The notes under the pieces are model-generated. The model searched no databases and was not told the DNA's origin. It saw only the letters and a list, made by a program, of their open reading frames with translations. The translations under genes and the position numbers were made by a program. A stretch of 64,000 nucleotides of DNA. Origin: JBBRYK01 sp038237665. Lineage in GTDB: Bacteria; Actinomycetota; Thermoleophilia; Gaiellales; Gaiellaceae. This document shows, one piece after another, positions 1-7,656 of the stretch. The number at the start of each line of letters is the position of its first letter. The first letter of the stretch is position 1. The stretch covers positions 14,387 to 78,386 of the forward strand of contig JBBRYK010000002.1 in the NCBI GenBank assembly GCA_038237665.1. The letters are read 5' to 3'.

Positions 1-308
1 GGGAGATCTTCCTCCTACCACCACGACGTGGCGCGCGGGGGCACGAGCAGCGCGGCGCGCGCTATGCGGTCGTCGTACAGGCGGATGAGTTTCTCGACCT
101 GAGCACGACTCTCGTGGCGCCGACCTCGACGAGGGCCAGGCCGGCGAGCTTCCGGCCCGCGATCACGGTCAAGGAGCAGGAGACCCGCGTCCTCGTCGAG
201 CAGACGACAGTCGTCGACCCGCAGCGTCTCGGTCGCTCTGCCGGACGCCTGGATGCAAGTGAGCTCCGCGCGGTCGATGAGGCGCTCGCCCTTATCCTCG
301 ACCTGTGA
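1..308 (+). CDS. mazF: MazF/PemK-family endoribonuclease toxin, 5'-truncated by the window edge
   Basis: The frame is open from the first bases (codons begin at base 3) to TGA, giving about 101 visible residues. The opening EIFLLPP strand, the segment RGHEQRGARYAVVVQ, then STTLVAPTSTRARPASFRP, TRVLVEQ and the closing helix DEALALILDL follow the MazF/PemK fold in order, including the RG-x-E-Q and RPASFRP features of actinobacterial members. Members cut mRNA at short sequences and are normally held by an antitoxin encoded just upstream, which would lie outside this window. Only the start codon and perhaps one or two residues appear to be missing. The gene converges on the GNAT gene and overlaps its 3' end by 17 bp. 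Family identity is confident; toxicity and cleavage specificity are unknown. Confidence 0.85.
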   Translation, partial: EIFLLPPRRGARGHEQRGARYAVVVQADEFLDLSTTLVAPTSTRARPASFRPAITVKEQETRVLVEQTTVVDPQRLGRSAGRLDASELRAVDEALALILDL

Positions 309-729
309 CACCGCCCGGCACGCGCTCCATCACCTTGTAGCCGGGCGCGGCAAAGCCGAACCTCTCGTAGAGCCCGTGGGCGTCCTCGGTGTGGAGCAAC
401 CACTTCCGGTCCGAGAAGGGGCCGCCCTCGATCATCTCTCGGACGAGCTCGACGCCGAGCCCCCGTCCCCGACACTCGTCGAGCACGTAGACGTCCGCCA
501 GATAGACGAACGCGACGCCGTCGGTGACCGCGCGGCAGTAGCCAACCTGCCTGCCTGCCGCATAGAGACCGACGACGCGCGAGGCCTCGCGCACGAGCCG
601 CTCGACCGTCTCCCGCGGCCGGTCGCGAGCCCAGTAGGACGTGTTCGCGAGGTAGTCGTGGACGGCATCGACGTCGATCCGCGCCGCATCGTCGTCCAGC
701 TCGAAGCCGTTGCCGAGCTCCCGCCTCAC
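292..729 (-). CDS. GNAT-family N-acetyltransferase
   Basis: This 145-residue protein has the GNAT core: a strand VYVLDECRGRGLGVELV carrying the acetyl-CoA pyrophosphate loop (R-G-R-G-L-G), preceded by VGLYAAGRQVGYCRAV and followed by the C-terminal EDAHGLYERFGF element that is typical of motif B. Such enzymes transfer an acetyl group from acetyl-CoA to an amine; the substrate cannot be read from the sequence. I chose the GTG at 729 because the frame lies just after the recO stop (735-737) and all upstream residues would be recO shadow. The start is therefore slightly uncertain. It sits immediately downstream of recO on the same strand and is probably cotranscribed with it. Confidence 0.82.
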   Translation of the reverse strand: MRRELGNGFELDDDAARIDVDAVHDYLANTSYWARDRPRETVERLVREASRVVGLYAAGRQVGYCRAVTDGVAFVYLADVYVLDECRGRGLGVELVREMIEGGPFSDRKWLLHTEDAHGLYERFGFAAPGYKVMERVPGGVTGRG

Positions 730-734
730 GCCGA

Positions 735-1481
735 TCAGCTCGCGGCGAGCGTCCGGAGCCGGAAGCCGCCGTGGTACTCGTACGAGGACGAGATCACGGC
801 CAGGCAGTCTCGGGCCGCACGCTCCGAGAGCCCCGCCTCGGCCGCGTCCGCGAGGGGCGTGCGCAGAAGGGTGTCCATTCCCGCCAGCCCTTCCGGAGAC
901 AGCGCGAGCGCGCCGGTCTCGCAGGCGCCGCACACGGCGCCGCCCGCCTTGGGCGAGTACCCGGCGAGCGGACCTTCGCCCCCACACTCCGCGCAGCTGC
1001 CGAGGTGCGGGAGGTACCCGGAGAGCCAGAGCAGTTTGAGCTGGAAGGACAGGGCCAGGGCGTCGAGCGCCGGCCGTGAGGCTCCAGTCCTTCCGCCCTC
1101 GTCCAGCACGTCCAGAAAACGAGTCAACGCCTCGAACGCGCGTGGGTTCGCCTCTTGCTCGCTGAAGAGGCGGAGCATCGCCTCGAGACCGATCAGCCCC
1201 ACGTTCAGCCGGTAGGGGTCCTCGCGCGCGACACGGTGCGACCGCACGAGGTCCGCACCCGTGATCGTGTGCAGCTCGCCGCCCCCCTGGTGCAGGCCCA
1301 GCTCGACATGGCTGAACGGCTCGAGCCGTCCTCCGAAGCGCGACCGCGTCTTTCGGACGCCCTTCGCCACCGCCCCGACCCGCCCGCGCGCAAGCGTGTA
1401 GAGGTGCAGCACGCAGTCGGCCTCGCCGAACCGGATCGACCGAAGCACGACCGCTTCCGTCTTGTAGGTCCGCCCCGCCAC
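735..1481 (-). CDS. recO: DNA repair protein RecO
   Basis: RecO anneals complementary single strands and loads RecA with RecR in the RecFOR recombinational repair pathway. The 248-residue product has the N-terminal OB fold (residues 1-80, starting with RTYKTEAVVLRSIRFGEAD) and the C-terminal helical part with a zinc site formed by C163, C166, C184 and C187 (CAEC and CGAC). Length is normal for the family. It starts with ATG and is divergent from the glutaredoxin gene across about 46 bp, so that short spacer must hold both promoters. The GNAT gene follows closely downstream. Confidence 0.95.
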   Translation of the reverse strand: MAGRTYKTEAVVLRSIRFGEADCVLHLYTLARGRVGAVAKGVRKTRSRFGGRLEPFSHVELGLHQGGGELHTITGADLVRSHRVAREDPYRLNVGLIGLEAMLRLFSEQEANPRAFEALTRFLDVLDEGGRTGASRPALDALALSFQLKLLWLSGYLPHLGSCAECGGEGPLAGYSPKAGGAVCGACETGALALSPEGLAGMDTLLRTPLADAAEAGLSERAARDCLAVISSSYEYHGGFRLRTLAAS

Positions 1482-1527
1482 GATTCCAGTGTAGAGCCGC
1501 GCCTGCAGGGAATAGACCTAGCGGTTT

Positions 1528-1800
1528 ATGAGTTTAAAAGGAGAAATGGGTCCGCGCATTCGCATGTACACGACGCGCTGGTGCGGCTACTGCGTTCGTG
1601 CGAAGGCGCTCCTGGAGTCGCGCGGCCTCCCCTACGAGGAGATCATGGTCGATGACGATCCGAATTTCCGGCGCAGCCTGCACGAACTGACCGGCGGGTG
1701 GACCGTGCCCCAGATCGTCATCGACGACGAGGCGATCGGCGGCTACACCGAGCTCTGGGCGCTGGACAAGCGCGGCGAGCTCGACAAGCTCGCGGCCTAG
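1528..1800 (+). CDS. Glutaredoxin (mycoredoxin-like)
   Basis: A 90-residue thioredoxin-fold protein with the redox motif C19-G-Y-C22 in the context TTRWCGYCVRAK, the cis-proline segment WTVPQIVIDD and the GGYTEL glutathione/mycothiol-site loop. It should reduce mixed disulfides in the cytoplasm. In an actinobacterium the partner thiol could be mycothiol, but that is not readable here. Three starts are possible: ATG 1528, ATG 1546 and ATG 1564. An AAAAGGAG run at 1536-1543 sits only 2 nt before ATG 1546, too close for a normal ribosome site, so the true start is unsettled. The codons after its TAG stop remain open and look coiled-coil-like (see the next entry). Confidence 0.9.
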   Translation: MSLKGEMGPRIRMYTTRWCGYCVRAKALLESRGLPYEEIMVDDDPNFRRSLHELTGGWTVPQIVIDDEAIGGYTELWALDKRGELDKLAA

Positions 1801-2091
1801 CCGCCGTCAGCACTCGCTGCTTCACTTGGGCGGCTTCAGGAAGCAAAGCTGAGCCTGGATAGGCGGGAGGCGACGCTCGACGAGGCCGCGCGCGCCCACC
1901 GCGAGGCCGAGGGGGACCTCGCGGCTCGGGAAGCAGCTCTCACGCAGCGGGCGGACGCTCTCGAGGAGTGGGGCGCATACCTGTCCTCGCTACGGACCGT
2001 CGCGGGCGTCGACGGCGGTGTCCCCGGAACAGGTCTTCTCTCCGCTCGTCGATCGACGAGGAAGCTGACAGGGCACAGCTCGGATCAGGAC
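1801..2091 (+). other. Coiled-coil-like remnant in frame after the glutaredoxin stop
   Basis: This 291-bp stretch lies between the glutaredoxin TAG and the 3' end of mutM. In the glutaredoxin frame it has no stop and translates into a heptad-rich helix (RLQEAKLSLDRREATLDEAA, then AHREAEGDLAAREAALTQRA and DALEEWGAYLSSL). Charge and leucine spacing resemble a coiled coil rather than random high-GC translation. No ATG, GTG or TTG start is present in that frame. It may be a decayed gene fragment, an amber-readthrough tail of the glutaredoxin, or chance. No promoter or RNA gene was recognised in it. Confidence 0.35.
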
Positions 2092-2916
2092 CTAGCGCTG
2101 GCAGCCGGGGCAGAACCAGGTCCCGCGGCCACCGGCGCGCGTCTTGACGATCGGCGTGCCGCAGCGGCGGCACGGCTCGCCCTCGCGGCCGTACGCGTTG
2201 AATTCGTCCTGCATCGAGCCTTGCCCTCCGGCCGGCGTTCGGTAATCGCGGAGGGTCGCTCCCTGCCTGGCAATTCCGGCCTCGAGCGCACGGCGGATGC
2301 CTCGATGGAGATTCCGCGTTTCGTGTTCAGAGAGCCCGCCGGATGGTCGGAGCGGATGAATACGGGCACGCCACAGAGCCTCGTCCGCATAGATGTTGCC
2401 CAATCCGGCGACAATGCGCTGATCGAGGATTGCGGCCTTGATCGGGGCTCGCCGGCCGGCGAGTCGCGATCCGAGCGCGCGAGCCGTGAAGGGAGCCTCG
2501 AGTGGCTCGGACCCGAGTCTCGCCGCCAGGTACGGCTCGGCTTCGCCCGGCTCGAGGACGAGCCAGGTGCCGAACCTCCGGACGTCGCGATAGACCACGG
2601 CCGACCCGTTGTCCAGGGTGACTACAGCCCGCCTGTGCGGATCCTCTCCTTCGCTCCCGCCCGACACGAAGAGCAGGCTCCCCGTCATCCGGAGGTGAAT
2701 CAAGAGAACGCGACCACTCTCGAAACGGACAACCACATACTTGCCGCGTCGTCCAACAGAGGCCACCCGCTCACCCTCGAGCTGCGCTGCGACCTCGAGT
2801 CGATCGTCCGGCCGGGTCAGGCGCGGGTCAAAGATCTCGACGCGCTCGAGTCGTCGCCCCTCGAGGACAGGCGCGATCTGCGTCCGGACGGTCTCGACCT
2901 CCGGCAACTCGGGCAC
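2092..2916 (-). CDS. mutM: Formamidopyrimidine-DNA glycosylase (Fpg/MutM)
   Basis: A bifunctional glycosylase/AP lyase that removes 8-oxoguanine and formamidopyrimidines. The N-terminus PELPEVETV supplies the catalytic proline P2 and E3 after removal of the initiator residue, K59 lies in the GRRGKYVVV loop, and the C-terminal zinc finger uses C249, C252, C269 and C272 (CRRC and CPGC). The H2TH segment with DQRIVAGLGNIYADEALW is intact. Length (274 residues) is normal. The start is GTG, fixed by the need for Pro at position 2. The gene lies about 90 bp downstream of deoA on the same strand. Confidence 0.96.
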   Translation of the reverse strand: MPELPEVETVRTQIAPVLEGRRLERVEIFDPRLTRPDDRLEVAAQLEGERVASVGRRGKYVVVRFESGRVLLIHLRMTGSLLFVSGGSEGEDPHRRAVVTLDNGSAVVYRDVRRFGTWLVLEPGEAEPYLAARLGSEPLEAPFTARALGSRLAGRRAPIKAAILDQRIVAGLGNIYADEALWRARIHPLRPSGGLSEHETRNLHRGIRRALEAGIARQGATLRDYRTPAGGQGSMQDEFNAYGREGEPCRRCGTPIVKTRAGGRGTWFCPGCQR

Positions 2917-3003
2917 ACCGTCAGGCTACGTGTGCGTTTCTACCGGCGGCGAGAGGAGAGGCTCGAACACCTCCCAGACGAGGCCGTCGAAGAGGAACCT
3001 AAC

Positions 3004-4302
3004 TCAGTGGACGACCTCGAGCACAATCCCCCGCGCCCGGGGCGGCTTCACGCCCAGCGAGTAGGCCGCTGCGACCGCGCTGACGACCTCGTCGGCGTCC
3101 GGGTCCGTGCGCGCGTGCACCTCGGCCAGTGGGGACCCGGCCTCGACTCGGTCTCCTCGCTTCGCGAGGCAGACGACGCCCACGGCGTGGTCGATCGAGT
3201 CCTCCTTCGTGCGGCGGCCGGCCCCGAGATGCAGCGCGGCGAGGCCGATCTCCATCGCGCCCAGCCGGGTGACCCAGCCGGCCTTCTCGGCCTCGACAAG
3301 GTGCACGATCGGTGCCTGAGGCAGCGCCTCCTCGGCAGGGTCGCCGCCCTGGGCCCGCACCCAGCGCTCGTACATCGCGAGGGCCTCCCCGCTCGCCACG
3401 GCCTGTTCCACCAAGGCCCGCGCCTCCTCCTCCCCCACGCCGAGGTCCGACAGTTCGAGCAGATGGACGCAGCCGTCGGTGACGATCTCCGTCAAATCCG
3501 GCGGGCCCTCACCGCGAATCGTCTCGACCGCCTCTCGGATCTCGAGCGCATTGCCGACCGCGCGCCCCAGCGGCTGGTCCATGTCGGTGAGCACACAGAC
3601 GACCTCCCGCCCGGCCCGACGGCCCAGATCCAGCATGGCCCGGGCGAGCCCACGCGCGTCCTCCTGGGTCTTCATGAACGCCCCGTCGCCGACCTTCACG
3701 TCGAGGACGATCGCGTCCGCTCCGGCAGCGATCTTCTTGGACATGATGCTTGCGGCGATCAGCGAGACGTTGTCGACCGTCGCCGTCACGTCTCGCAGCG
3801 CGTAGAGCAGCTTGTCGGCAGGCACGAGGTTGCCGGTCTGCCCTACGATCGCCAGACCGATCTCCCGCACCTGGGCGACGAACTCCTCGGTGGTGAGCTC
3901 CACCCGGAAGCCCGGGATCGACTCGAGCTTGTCGAGCGTCCCGCCGGTGTGTCCCAACCCGCGGCCGCTCATCTTGCCGAAGGGCACGCCGCAGGCGGCG
4001 ACGATCGGGCCGATCGCGATCGAGGCCTTGTCGCCGACGCCTCCCGTCGAATGCTTGTCGACGGCCTTGCGGCCGAGCAGGGCGCCGAGCTCGATCGTCT
4101 CGCCGCTCGCGATCATCGCGTCGGTCAACGCGAACGTCTCGGCCTCGGAGAGGCCGCGAAAGAAGACGGCCATCAACCAGGCCGAGACCTGGTAGTCCGG
4201 GATGTCGCCGCGAACGTAGCGGAGGATGAACTCGCGGATCTCCTCCGCGTCCAGCTCTCCGCCGTCGCGCTTGCGCTGGATCAACTCGGCCGGCCGGATC
4301 AC
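3004..4302 (-). CDS. deoA: Thymidine/pyrimidine-nucleoside phosphorylase
   Basis: The enzyme splits pyrimidine (deoxy)nucleosides with phosphate to base and (deoxy)ribose-1-phosphate. The family signature KHSTGGVGDKAS is at residues 83-94, with the SGRGLGHTGGTLDKLES phosphate-binding segment after it. The C-terminal alpha/beta domain is complete at 432 residues. Its ATG overlaps the upstream methyltransferase stop as ATGA, and that gene in turn overlaps deoB the same way. The three genes are therefore a translationally coupled unit: deoB isomerises the sugar phosphate that this enzyme releases. Whether it prefers thymidine only (DeoA) or also uridine (Pdp) cannot be decided. Confidence 0.94.
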   Translation of the reverse strand: MIRPAELIQRKRDGGELDAEEIREFILRYVRGDIPDYQVSAWLMAVFFRGLSEAETFALTDAMIASGETIELGALLGRKAVDKHSTGGVGDKASIAIGPIVAACGVPFGKMSGRGLGHTGGTLDKLESIPGFRVELTTEEFVAQVREIGLAIVGQTGNLVPADKLLYALRDVTATVDNVSLIAASIMSKKIAAGADAIVLDVKVGDGAFMKTQEDARGLARAMLDLGRRAGREVVCVLTDMDQPLGRAVGNALEIREAVETIRGEGPPDLTEIVTDGCVHLLELSDLGVGEEEARALVEQAVASGEALAMYERWVRAQGGDPAEEALPQAPIVHLVEAEKAGWVTRLGAMEIGLAALHLGAGRRTKEDSIDHAVGVVCLAKRGDRVEAGSPLAEVHARTDPDADEVVSAVAAAYSLGVKPPRARGIVLEVVH

Positions 4303-5006
4303 GCTTTTTCGGCGACGAAGATGGTCGGTGCCCGGCGAACCCGGATCGGGCCGGCCTGGGCAGGCAGCTGCCCCGACAGACCGAGCGTGACACTAGCGTC
4401 GACGTACGCCTGGGCCTCGTCGCGTCTCGGGAAGTTGATCCAGCCGTAGGAGTCCCGCCGCTCGACGTGCGCGAAATGCCGGCGGAGGTGCTCTTCGCCG
4501 TCCTCGGCGCTGAAGGAATACGGGACTCTCGCCGAGCCAAGGAGCTCGTACAGCTCGCGCAGGTGCTCGTGACTGTTCGTGACGGCGACGAGCCGCCCGC
4601 CGGGCCGGAGGACACGCGCCAGCTCGGCGAGCCCGCGGTCGACGTCGGGCACGTGGTAGAGCATCCAGGCTGCGATTGCGCAGTCGAACTCGCCGTCGGC
4701 AAAGGGCAGCTCCTGCACGTCGCCGACCCGTGCGTCCACACCCCGCGAGCGAGCGAGCTCGACCAACCTCTCGGAGATGTCGACGGCGACGACTTCGGCG
4801 TTCAACTCACGCTGGACGAGCTCGGCCAGCTCACCCGGGCCGGCACCGACCTCGAGCACTCGCCGCGGAGCTGCCTCGGCGACCGCCTGGAAGGCGACCT
4901 CCCTGGCGTCCGGCCCGTCCGCATAGCGGTAAGCGGCGCGGCGACCTTCGAGCCCCGCTTCGGTCGAATACTCAGCGCTGACCCGAGCCGGATCGTTGAG
5001 GGTCAC
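4299..5006 (-). CDS. Class I SAM-dependent methyltransferase
   Basis: A 235-residue Rossmann-fold methyltransferase of the UbiE/type-11 kind. Motif I is VLEVGAGPGEL (about residues 50-60), the acidic ribose-binding position is AVDIS, motif II is DCAIAAWMLYHVPDVD and the post-motif is LARVLRPGGRLVAVT. The substrate is not recognisable. It lies between deoB and deoA with ATGA overlaps at both ends, so it is made with the nucleoside-salvage enzymes, but nothing in the sequence links it to nucleosides. ATG start. Confidence 0.88.
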   Translation of the reverse strand: MTLNDPARVSAEYSTEAGLEGRRAAYRYADGPDAREVAFQAVAEAAPRRVLEVGAGPGELAELVQRELNAEVVAVDISERLVELARSRGVDARVGDVQELPFADGEFDCAIAAWMLYHVPDVDRGLAELARVLRPGGRLVAVTNSHEHLRELYELLGSARVPYSFSAEDGEEHLRRHFAHVERRDSYGWINFPRRDEAQAYVDASVTLGLSGQLPAQAGPIRVRRAPTIFVAEKA

Positions 5007-6169
5007 GGCTCGACGATGGCAGCGCCGGGCAGGCCCCGGCCCGGCGCCTTGCCGCCCAGCCAGCCGTTGACCGTCGCGCCGACGTCCGCGAACTCGCCTT
5101 CGTGGATGCGGCCCGCAGCGTTCTTGCCCTCGACGTACGTCAGCAGGAGGGCGTGCTCGCGCGAGTGGTCGGTCGACGGCGTCGTCGGGTCGCAGCCGTG
5201 GTCGGATGTGAGAATCAGGACGTCACCGGCACGAAGCGCGTCGAGGAGATCGGGGAGCCGGTAGTCGAAGTCCTGCAGGCAGCGATGGAAGTTGACCGGG
5301 TCGTTCCGGTGTCCCCAGAGCATGTCGGTCTCGACCAGGTTCGTGAAGATCAGGCCGCTCTCGAGCTCCCTGAGGAGGTTGATCGTCTGGTTGATCCCTT
5401 CCACGTTCGACTTGGTCGGATGCGACTCGTCGATGTCGCAGCCCGCGAAGATGTCGTGGATCTTCCCGACCCCGTGCACGGGTAGGCCGGCTTCCCGGAT
5501 CAGCGTCAGATAGTTCGGCCGGCGCGGCTCGAGCGAGAAATCGTGGCGGTTGGGGGTTCGTTCGTAGTTGCCGGGCTCACCGGTGAACGGGCGGGCGATG
5601 ACGCGGCCGACCGCGTGCTTGCCCGTCAGGATCTCGCGGGCGGTCCGTGAGGCGTCGTACAGCTCCTCGAGCGGGATCGTGTCCTCGTGTGCGGCGATCT
5701 GGAAGACGGAGTCGCCCGAGGTGTAGACGATCCACTTGCCGGTCTCCTGATGCTCCTCGCCGAGCTCCTGGATGATCTCGGTTCCTGACGACGGGCGGTT
5801 CCCGAGGACACCCCGGCCGGTCCGGTGCATGAAGGGGTCGATCACGTCGTGCGGGAACCCGTGCGGGTACGTCGGCAGCGCCTGCGGGGTGACGATCCCC
5901 ATCAGCTCCCAGTGGCCGATGGTCGTGTCCTTGCCCTTGGAGCGCTCGATCAGGCGGCCCGCTACCGCCGGCGCACCGGGCTGAGGCGGACAGCCCTCCA
6001 GGGGTTCGACGTTCCCGAGCCCGAGGGCCTCCAGGTTGGGGAGGTCGAGGCCACCGACGGCGCGGGCGACGTTCCCCAGCGTGTCCGAGCCCTCGTCTCC
6101 GAACTCGGCCGCATCCGGCAACTCCCCGGCGCCGACGGCGTCCAGAACAATGACGCACGCCCGGCCCAT
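5003..6169 (-). CDS. deoB: Phosphopentomutase
   Basis: It converts (deoxy)ribose-1-phosphate to the 5-phosphate, passing sugar from nucleoside breakdown into central metabolism. The 388-residue product starts with the metal-binding strand VIVLDAVGAGELPDA (D10), carries the phospho-threonine region GKDTTIGHWE (T82/T83), the substrate cap domain in the middle, and the alkaline-phosphatase-type metal residues in LILTSDHGCDPTTPSTDHSR. It is the first gene of the deoB-methyltransferase-deoA unit. A 50-residue membrane protein gene diverges from it. Confidence 0.96.
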   Translation of the reverse strand: MGRACVIVLDAVGAGELPDAAEFGDEGSDTLGNVARAVGGLDLPNLEALGLGNVEPLEGCPPQPGAPAVAGRLIERSKGKDTTIGHWELMGIVTPQALPTYPHGFPHDVIDPFMHRTGRGVLGNRPSSGTEIIQELGEEHQETGKWIVYTSGDSVFQIAAHEDTIPLEELYDASRTAREILTGKHAVGRVIARPFTGEPGNYERTPNRHDFSLEPRRPNYLTLIREAGLPVHGVGKIHDIFAGCDIDESHPTKSNVEGINQTINLLRELESGLIFTNLVETDMLWGHRNDPVNFHRCLQDFDYRLPDLLDALRAGDVLILTSDHGCDPTTPSTDHSREHALLLTYVEGKNAAGRIHEGEFADVGATVNGWLGGKAPGRGLPGAAIVEP

Positions 6170-6188
6170 GCATCTATTCTAGGAAGCC

Positions 6189-6341
6189 GTGAACACCGTC
6201 CTCGGGCTCCTCGGTTTGATCGTTTACATCGCCGGCGTGATCGCACTCGCCGCCGCCGTCACGTGGCTGGTCGTCAAGATCAGTCCTGCGAAGCAGCCGA
6301 AGCCGCCTGAGCCGGCCGAAGAGTCGGCCGCGAAGGCGTAG
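6189..6341 (+). CDS. Small single-span membrane protein (50 residues)
   Basis: GTG start with an AGGA at ordinary spacing just upstream, 49 further codons and TAG. The product has one hydrophobic helix (LGLLGLIVYIAGVIALAAAV then TWLVV) followed by a short Lys/Pro/Glu-rich tail (AKQPKPPEPAEESAAKA). It lies divergently between deoB and ald, and the frame has clean coding character on an otherwise empty strand. Function is unknown. Confidence comes from the start site, the helix and the position. Confidence 0.65.
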   Translation: MNTVLGLLGLIVYIAGVIALAAAVTWLVVKISPAKQPKPPEPAEESAAKA

Positions 6342-6346
6342 AAAAC

Positions 6347-7471
6347 CTAGACGGCGGCGAGCGGCAGTACGTCTTCGAGCGGGCTGTAGCCGAGCCCGTG
6401 CGCTTCGGCGACGGCCTCGTACGTGATCTTTCCGTCGAGGACGTTGACTCCCCGGGCAAGCGCGCGGTCGCGCGCTACCGCCTCGGTCAGCCCGTAGTCG
6501 GCGATCTCCTCGACGTAGGGCAGCGTGACGTTCGTGAGCGCCTTCGTCGACGTGATCGGAACGGCACCGGGCATGTTCGCGACGCAGTAGTGCGTCACGC
6601 CGTCGACCACGTAGACCGGCTCGCTGTGCGTCGTCGGGCGTGAGGTCTCGAAGCAGCCGCCCTGGTCGATCGCGACGTCGGCGATCACGGCGCCGTCTTT
6701 CATCCCGGCGATCATCTCGCGGGTGACGAGCTTCGGCGCCAGCGCGCCGGGAATCAGCACGGCGCCGATGACGACGTCGGCCTCGGAGACCGATTCGGCG
6801 ATCTGGAGGCTGGAGCTCATCAGCAGCGAGACACGACCGGAGAGGATCTCTTCGAGGTGCCGCATGCGGTCGACCGACCGCTCGAGGACCGTCACTTGCG
6901 CGCCCAGGCCGAGCGCGATGATCGTGGCGTTGTACCCGACGATCCCGCCGCCGATGATCACCACCTTACCGGGCGCGACGCCCGCAACGCCGCCGAGGAG
7001 GAGCCCCCTGCCGCCGAGCGGCTTCTCGAGGAAGTAGGCGCCGGCCTGGGCCGCAAGCCGTCCGGCAATCTCGGACATCGGCGCGAGCAGCGGCAGGCCG
7101 CGGTTGTCGGTCTCGACCGTCTCGTATGCGACCGCCGCAACTCCGGACTCCATCAGTGCGCGCGTGAGCGCCTCGTCGGCGGCGATGTGCAGATAGGTGA
7201 AGAGGACGAGCCCTTCGCGCAAGCGGCGGTACTCGGGCTCGATCGGCTCCTTGACCTTGAGCAGGAGCTCGGCCGTCTCCCAGACCTCGTCGACCGAGAC
7301 GATCCGCACGCCGATCGCCCGGTAGGCGTCGTCGGTGAAGGCACTCCCTTCCCCGGCGCCCGTCTCGACGGCAACGTCGTGGCCCCGCCGCACGAGCTCG
7401 AGCGCGCCCGCGGGCGTCAGCGCCACCCGGTACTCGTCCGGCTTGATCTCCTTGGCAACACCGATCTTCAT
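6347..7471 (-). CDS. ald: Alanine dehydrogenase
   Basis: NAD-dependent interconversion of L-alanine and pyruvate plus ammonia. The 374-residue protein has R15 (DEYRVAL), the catalytic lysine of LLLKVKEP, H95 in FTYLHIA, the NAD-binding loop VVIIGGGIVGYNA and the DVAIDQGG segment that contributes the catalytic aspartate. C-terminal TNVTLPYVEEIADYG is typical of the family. The start is ATG. The 185-bp upstream spacer contains a GTTGTC-N6-GGCAAC dyad also found upstream of the ABC exporter, a candidate control site. Confidence 0.96.
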   Translation of the reverse strand: MKIGVAKEIKPDEYRVALTPAGALELVRRGHDVAVETGAGEGSAFTDDAYRAIGVRIVSVDEVWETAELLLKVKEPIEPEYRRLREGLVLFTYLHIAADEALTRALMESGVAAVAYETVETDNRGLPLLAPMSEIAGRLAAQAGAYFLEKPLGGRGLLLGGVAGVAPGKVVIIGGGIVGYNATIIALGLGAQVTVLERSVDRMRHLEEILSGRVSLLMSSSLQIAESVSEADVVIGAVLIPGALAPKLVTREMIAGMKDGAVIADVAIDQGGCFETSRPTTHSEPVYVVDGVTHYCVANMPGAVPITSTKALTNVTLPYVEEIADYGLTEAVARDRALARGVNVLDGKITYEAVAEAHGLGYSPLEDVLPLAAV

Positions 7472-7550
7472 CGAGGCGGGCGGACTCTAGCTCGTCGCTG
7501 ACAACCGCGGAGCGCGCCCGTGTCTCGCGCGGTCAGAATCGGCACGCAAA

Positions 7551-7580
7551 TGGCACACTTCTGTTGCCATTATCGACAAC
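7551..7580 (-). promoter_or_regulatory. Candidate operator/promoter element upstream of ald (copy 1)
   Basis: Read on the minus strand this is GTTGTC-GATAAT-GGCAAC followed by AGAAGTGTGCCA. The dyad (7563-7580) has half-sites that differ from perfect symmetry at one base. The same half-sites with the same 6-bp spacing, plus a similar A-rich GTGTG-CA extension, occur before the ABC exporter at 51810. It can also be read as a TTGTC -35 with a 17-bp spacer before GTGCCA. It lies about 80 bp upstream of the ald start. No cognate regulator is encoded nearby. Confidence 0.45.
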
Positions 7581-7656
7581 GGGATCTGATAGGATTGTCG
7601 TCGGGAGGAGGCGGGGTGCCAAGCCTTTAGAGACGAGCGAGCCGGGCCTCCAGTGT

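Noticed and set aside
114..308. 64-codon frame starting at an internal Met as its own gene
   Set aside because: It is the C-terminal part of the MazF gene whose frame is open back to the window edge.
2221..4449. 742-codon plus-strand frame over mutM and deoA
   Set aside because: It mirrors two well-recognised minus-strand genes; its Arg/Asp/Gly-rich sequence has no family pattern and is a shadow of high-GC codon bias.
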